This document shows, in pieces, positions 62,627 through 64,000 of a stretch of 64,000 nucleotides of DNA. The translations under genes and the position numbers were made by a program. The notes beneath the pieces were generated by a model. That model saw nothing but the letters and a program-made list of their open reading frames with translations, was not told where the DNA came from and searched no databases. The stretch's first letter is position 1. The number at the start of each line of letters is the position of its first letter. Source of the DNA: Erythrobacteraceae bacterium (GTDB lineage Bacteria > Pseudomonadota > Alphaproteobacteria > Sphingomonadales > Sphingomonadaceae); NCBI GenBank assembly GCA_024642525.1, contig JAHEAX010000010.1, positions 1 through 64,000 on the forward strand, given 5' to 3'.

Positions 62627-63298
62627 TTAATCAGGTATCTGCCAGCGAACCTGGCTTGACCACGTGCCCGATACTTCAGCGCCACTGCCATCGGTTGCCG
62701 GACGGAAACGTGCCCGGCGCTGGATGTTCTTGCAGGTGGCGTCATCAAGATCGGCATGCCCGCTGGAACGGGTGACCGAGCAACTTTCCACACGGCCGTC
62801 TGCGTTGACAGTAACGCGGAAACCGGTGGTTCCTTCGCGTTCTTCACGAAGCGCGCGGGAAGGATAGTCGTTCGGCGTTGCCCAGCTGCCAGGGTTGCCA
62901 CGGGGTTCTGGACCCTTCGGTGCAAACTTTGGCGGAGGCGGTGGCGGCGGACCTGCGGGTGCTGGCGGCGGTACACGCAGCACCGGCGGAGCGGGCGGCG
63001 GAATCGTCGGTTGCGTGCGGATCTGCGGCGGTGCCGGCGCGATATTGATCGGAGGCGGAGGCGCAACCGGGGGAGGCGGAGCCATATCTGGCTGCGGCTC
63101 TGGCGGTGGCGGCTCGTTTTCCGGCTCAGGTGGTGGTGGTTCCTCGATATCGACCGTGGTTACACGCTCAACCGCTTTCTTGACCGCCTCGTAGGCAAGT
63201 CCGGTTACAAGCGCGTAGCCGAGGGCCAAATGGATCAACCCCACAATGATCAGAGCGATAATCCGGTTACCGCTCATCTGTTGGTCAGCGTAGGCCAT
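62627..63298 (-). CDS. tonB: TonB energy transducer
   Basis: 223 residues. The N-terminal membrane helix (IIALIIVGLIHLALGYALVT) carries a histidine in the usual TonB position. A very proline-rich spacer spans about 50-125 (EEPPPPEPENEPPPPEPQ and similar blocks). The C-terminal TonB domain (about 140-223) has NDYPSRALREEREGTTGFRV and ADLDDATCKNIQRRARFRPA. It transmits force to outer-membrane receptors for iron chelates, B12 or sugars. It is first in tonB-exbB-exbD-exbD. A 334-base gap separates it from a divergent gene. Confidence 0.95.
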   Translation of the reverse strand: MAYADQQMSGNRIIALIIVGLIHLALGYALVTGLAYEAVKKAVERVTTVDIEEPPPPEPENEPPPPEPQPDMAPPPPVAPPPPINIAPAPPQIRTQPTIPPPAPPVLRVPPPAPAGPPPPPPPKFAPKGPEPRGNPGSWATPNDYPSRALREEREGTTGFRVTVNADGRVESCSVTRSSGHADLDDATCKNIQRRARFRPATDGSGAEVSGTWSSQVRWQIPD

Positions 63299-63632
63299 TC
63301 AGTCGCATCACTCCATAGTCAGTAGCTGGGCCTGGGCCCGGCTAGTATGCTCTTGACAGAATCCTCTCTGCCAGAGCGCAATCCTTGCTGTCCACCCTAG
63401 AAGCCAATCGGGAAAAGAAGCCCGAGAGGCTTTATGGAACCCAAAAGGCCCGGGGTGGGCCTGTTTGAAGCATTTTTATTATAATCGCCCCAAATCTGGC
63501 CGACCATTAGCTGCGAAGGCAGATGCAGGCAAACCCTTTGTCGGTTAACGGTGAATTCACAGCCTTGCTGTTCCAACGGTCGAATTGCGATTCGGTTCAC
63601 TTTTCATGTAAAATTGAGGTAACAGGCGAACA
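63299..63632. other. 334-base divergent intergenic region upstream of tonB
   Basis: No gene seen. On the minus strand TATAAT (63483-63478) could be a -10 for tonB, but the matching -35 (TGGTCG, 17 bases away) is weak. Downstream of it lies AGGCCC-ACCCC-GGGCCT followed by TTTT (63464 to about 63444 on the minus strand), a small terminator-like hairpin within the presumed leader. No Fur-box-like sequence was recognised. Confidence 0.4.
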
Positions 63633-64000
63633 ATGTTCGATATTTCCTTCGCGCGGCATGGTGTCGTTTTCGCCCTCGGCCTGACTCTAGCGCCCGTTTT
63701 ACCGGCATATTCCCAGCCGGTTACGCCACTTCAGGCCGAATCGACTTATGCTGATATTGTCGATCTGGCAGATGTTTCTGCGCTGGTCCTGCATGCAAAG
63801 ATTCGCAAGCAGATCGAAGTGGAGCCTGAACGTTCACCCGGCCTGCGCGCAGGGTTCGTGCGCCTTTATATACAAGCCGACACTGTCGCCCTTCTTTCCG
63901 GAAATGCGCCGATTGGCGAATCGGCAACCTATCTTGTCGATGTGCCGCGCGACGCAAAAGGGCGTGCGCCCAAACTCAGGAAAGGGGAGTTCCTGCTGTT
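63633..64000 (+). CDS. secreted hypothetical protein (3' end cut by the window)
   Basis: At least 122 residues from ATG 63633 to the window edge. A Sec-type signal peptide (HGVVFALGLTLAPVLPAYSQ) precedes a domain beginning QAESTYADIVDLADVSALVL, then HAKIRKQIEVEPERSPGLRA, VRLYIQADTVALLSGNAPIG and YLVDVPRDAKGRAPKLRKGE. The pattern resembles a conserved but unnamed sphingomonad protein; I cannot assign a function. It diverges from tonB. Confidence 0.75.
   Translation, partial: MFDISFARHGVVFALGLTLAPVLPAYSQPVTPLQAESTYADIVDLADVSALVLHAKIRKQIEVEPERSPGLRAGFVRLYIQADTVALLSGNAPIGESATYLVDVPRDAKGRAPKLRKGEFLL

Noticed and set aside
63547-63574. EcfG-like GGAAC/CGTT pair on the minus strand upstream of tonB
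   Set aside because: The spacer is 19 bases, outside the 16-17 base range of the consensus.

Overview
This 64 kb window is a compact bacterial chromosome segment that looks alphaproteobacterial, most likely Sphingomonadales and close to Erythrobacteraceae. The support for that is a MipZ-type division ATPase, a SciP (DUF1153) CtrA-inhibitor homologue, GGAAC-N17-CGTT promoters of the alphaproteobacterial general stress response (EcfG) type, a tonB-exbB-exbD-exbD cluster, a three-subunit bc1 complex and a fused CysN/CysC. Taxonomy is inferred from gene content only. Coding density is very high. I see no insertion sequences, prophage genes, rRNA or CRISPR arrays.

Layout, left to right. 1-7.2 kb: a truncated YihY/BrkB membrane protein, a DnaJ-type co-chaperone, the overlapping trio pdxH / cation-efflux transporter / PhzF-like isomerase, a lipoprotein serine hydrolase and mnmA. 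7.2-16.1 kb: a small conserved gene coupled to sciP, a GlsB-type stress membrane protein under an EcfG-type promoter, an RND efflux adaptor and pump, a DUF445 protein, a GNAT enzyme and a sigma-factor-like protein. 16.1-23.1 kb: etfBA (also with an EcfG-type promoter), sucC, an inositol-phosphatase-family enzyme, an OmpA-type lipoprotein, a CBS/CNNM membrane protein and a cupin gene with foreign-looking codon use. 23.1-31.0 kb: a tightly packed minus-strand run of eight or nine genes, gpmA-purE-purK-folA-ribF-ileS-lspA-DUF3035, possibly led by a 55-residue protein. 31.1-41.2 kb: tRNA-Thr, an acyl-CoA dehydrogenase, a bacterial-PH-domain pair, a small GNAT with an EcfG-type promoter, a threonine-aldolase-like enzyme, an EamA transporter, a sugar-nucleotide-epimerase-like protein, pepN and pgeF. 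41.5-47.6 kb: petABC (cytochrome bc1), apt, a CPA1 antiporter and a second OmpA-type lipoprotein. 47.6-51.2 kb: the sulfate-activation operon cysD-cysNC-cysQ. 51.5-58.0 kb: tRNA-Gly, three small unknowns, panC, mipZ, a mini J-domain protein, a phosphomannomutase and a two-gene unit of a YqcI/YcgG (GntA-like) heme enzyme plus a DUF1989 protein. 58.1-64 kb: an Lhr-type helicase, the tonB-exbB-exbD-exbD operon, and the start of a secreted protein cut by the window edge.

Most of the window is housekeeping: energy metabolism (etf, suc, pet), purine, folate, flavin and pantothenate biosynthesis, sulfate assimilation, envelope and cell-cycle functions. The parts most worth following up are the GntA-like/DUF1989 pair, which fits modification of a guanidino compound; the three perfect EcfG-type promoters in front of glsB-like, etfBA and a small acetyltransferase; a GC-rich stem-loop just after the stop codon in every internal gap of the Ton operon; a sigma-like protein with no visible region 4; and an acyl-CoA dehydrogenase lacking the usual catalytic glutamate.
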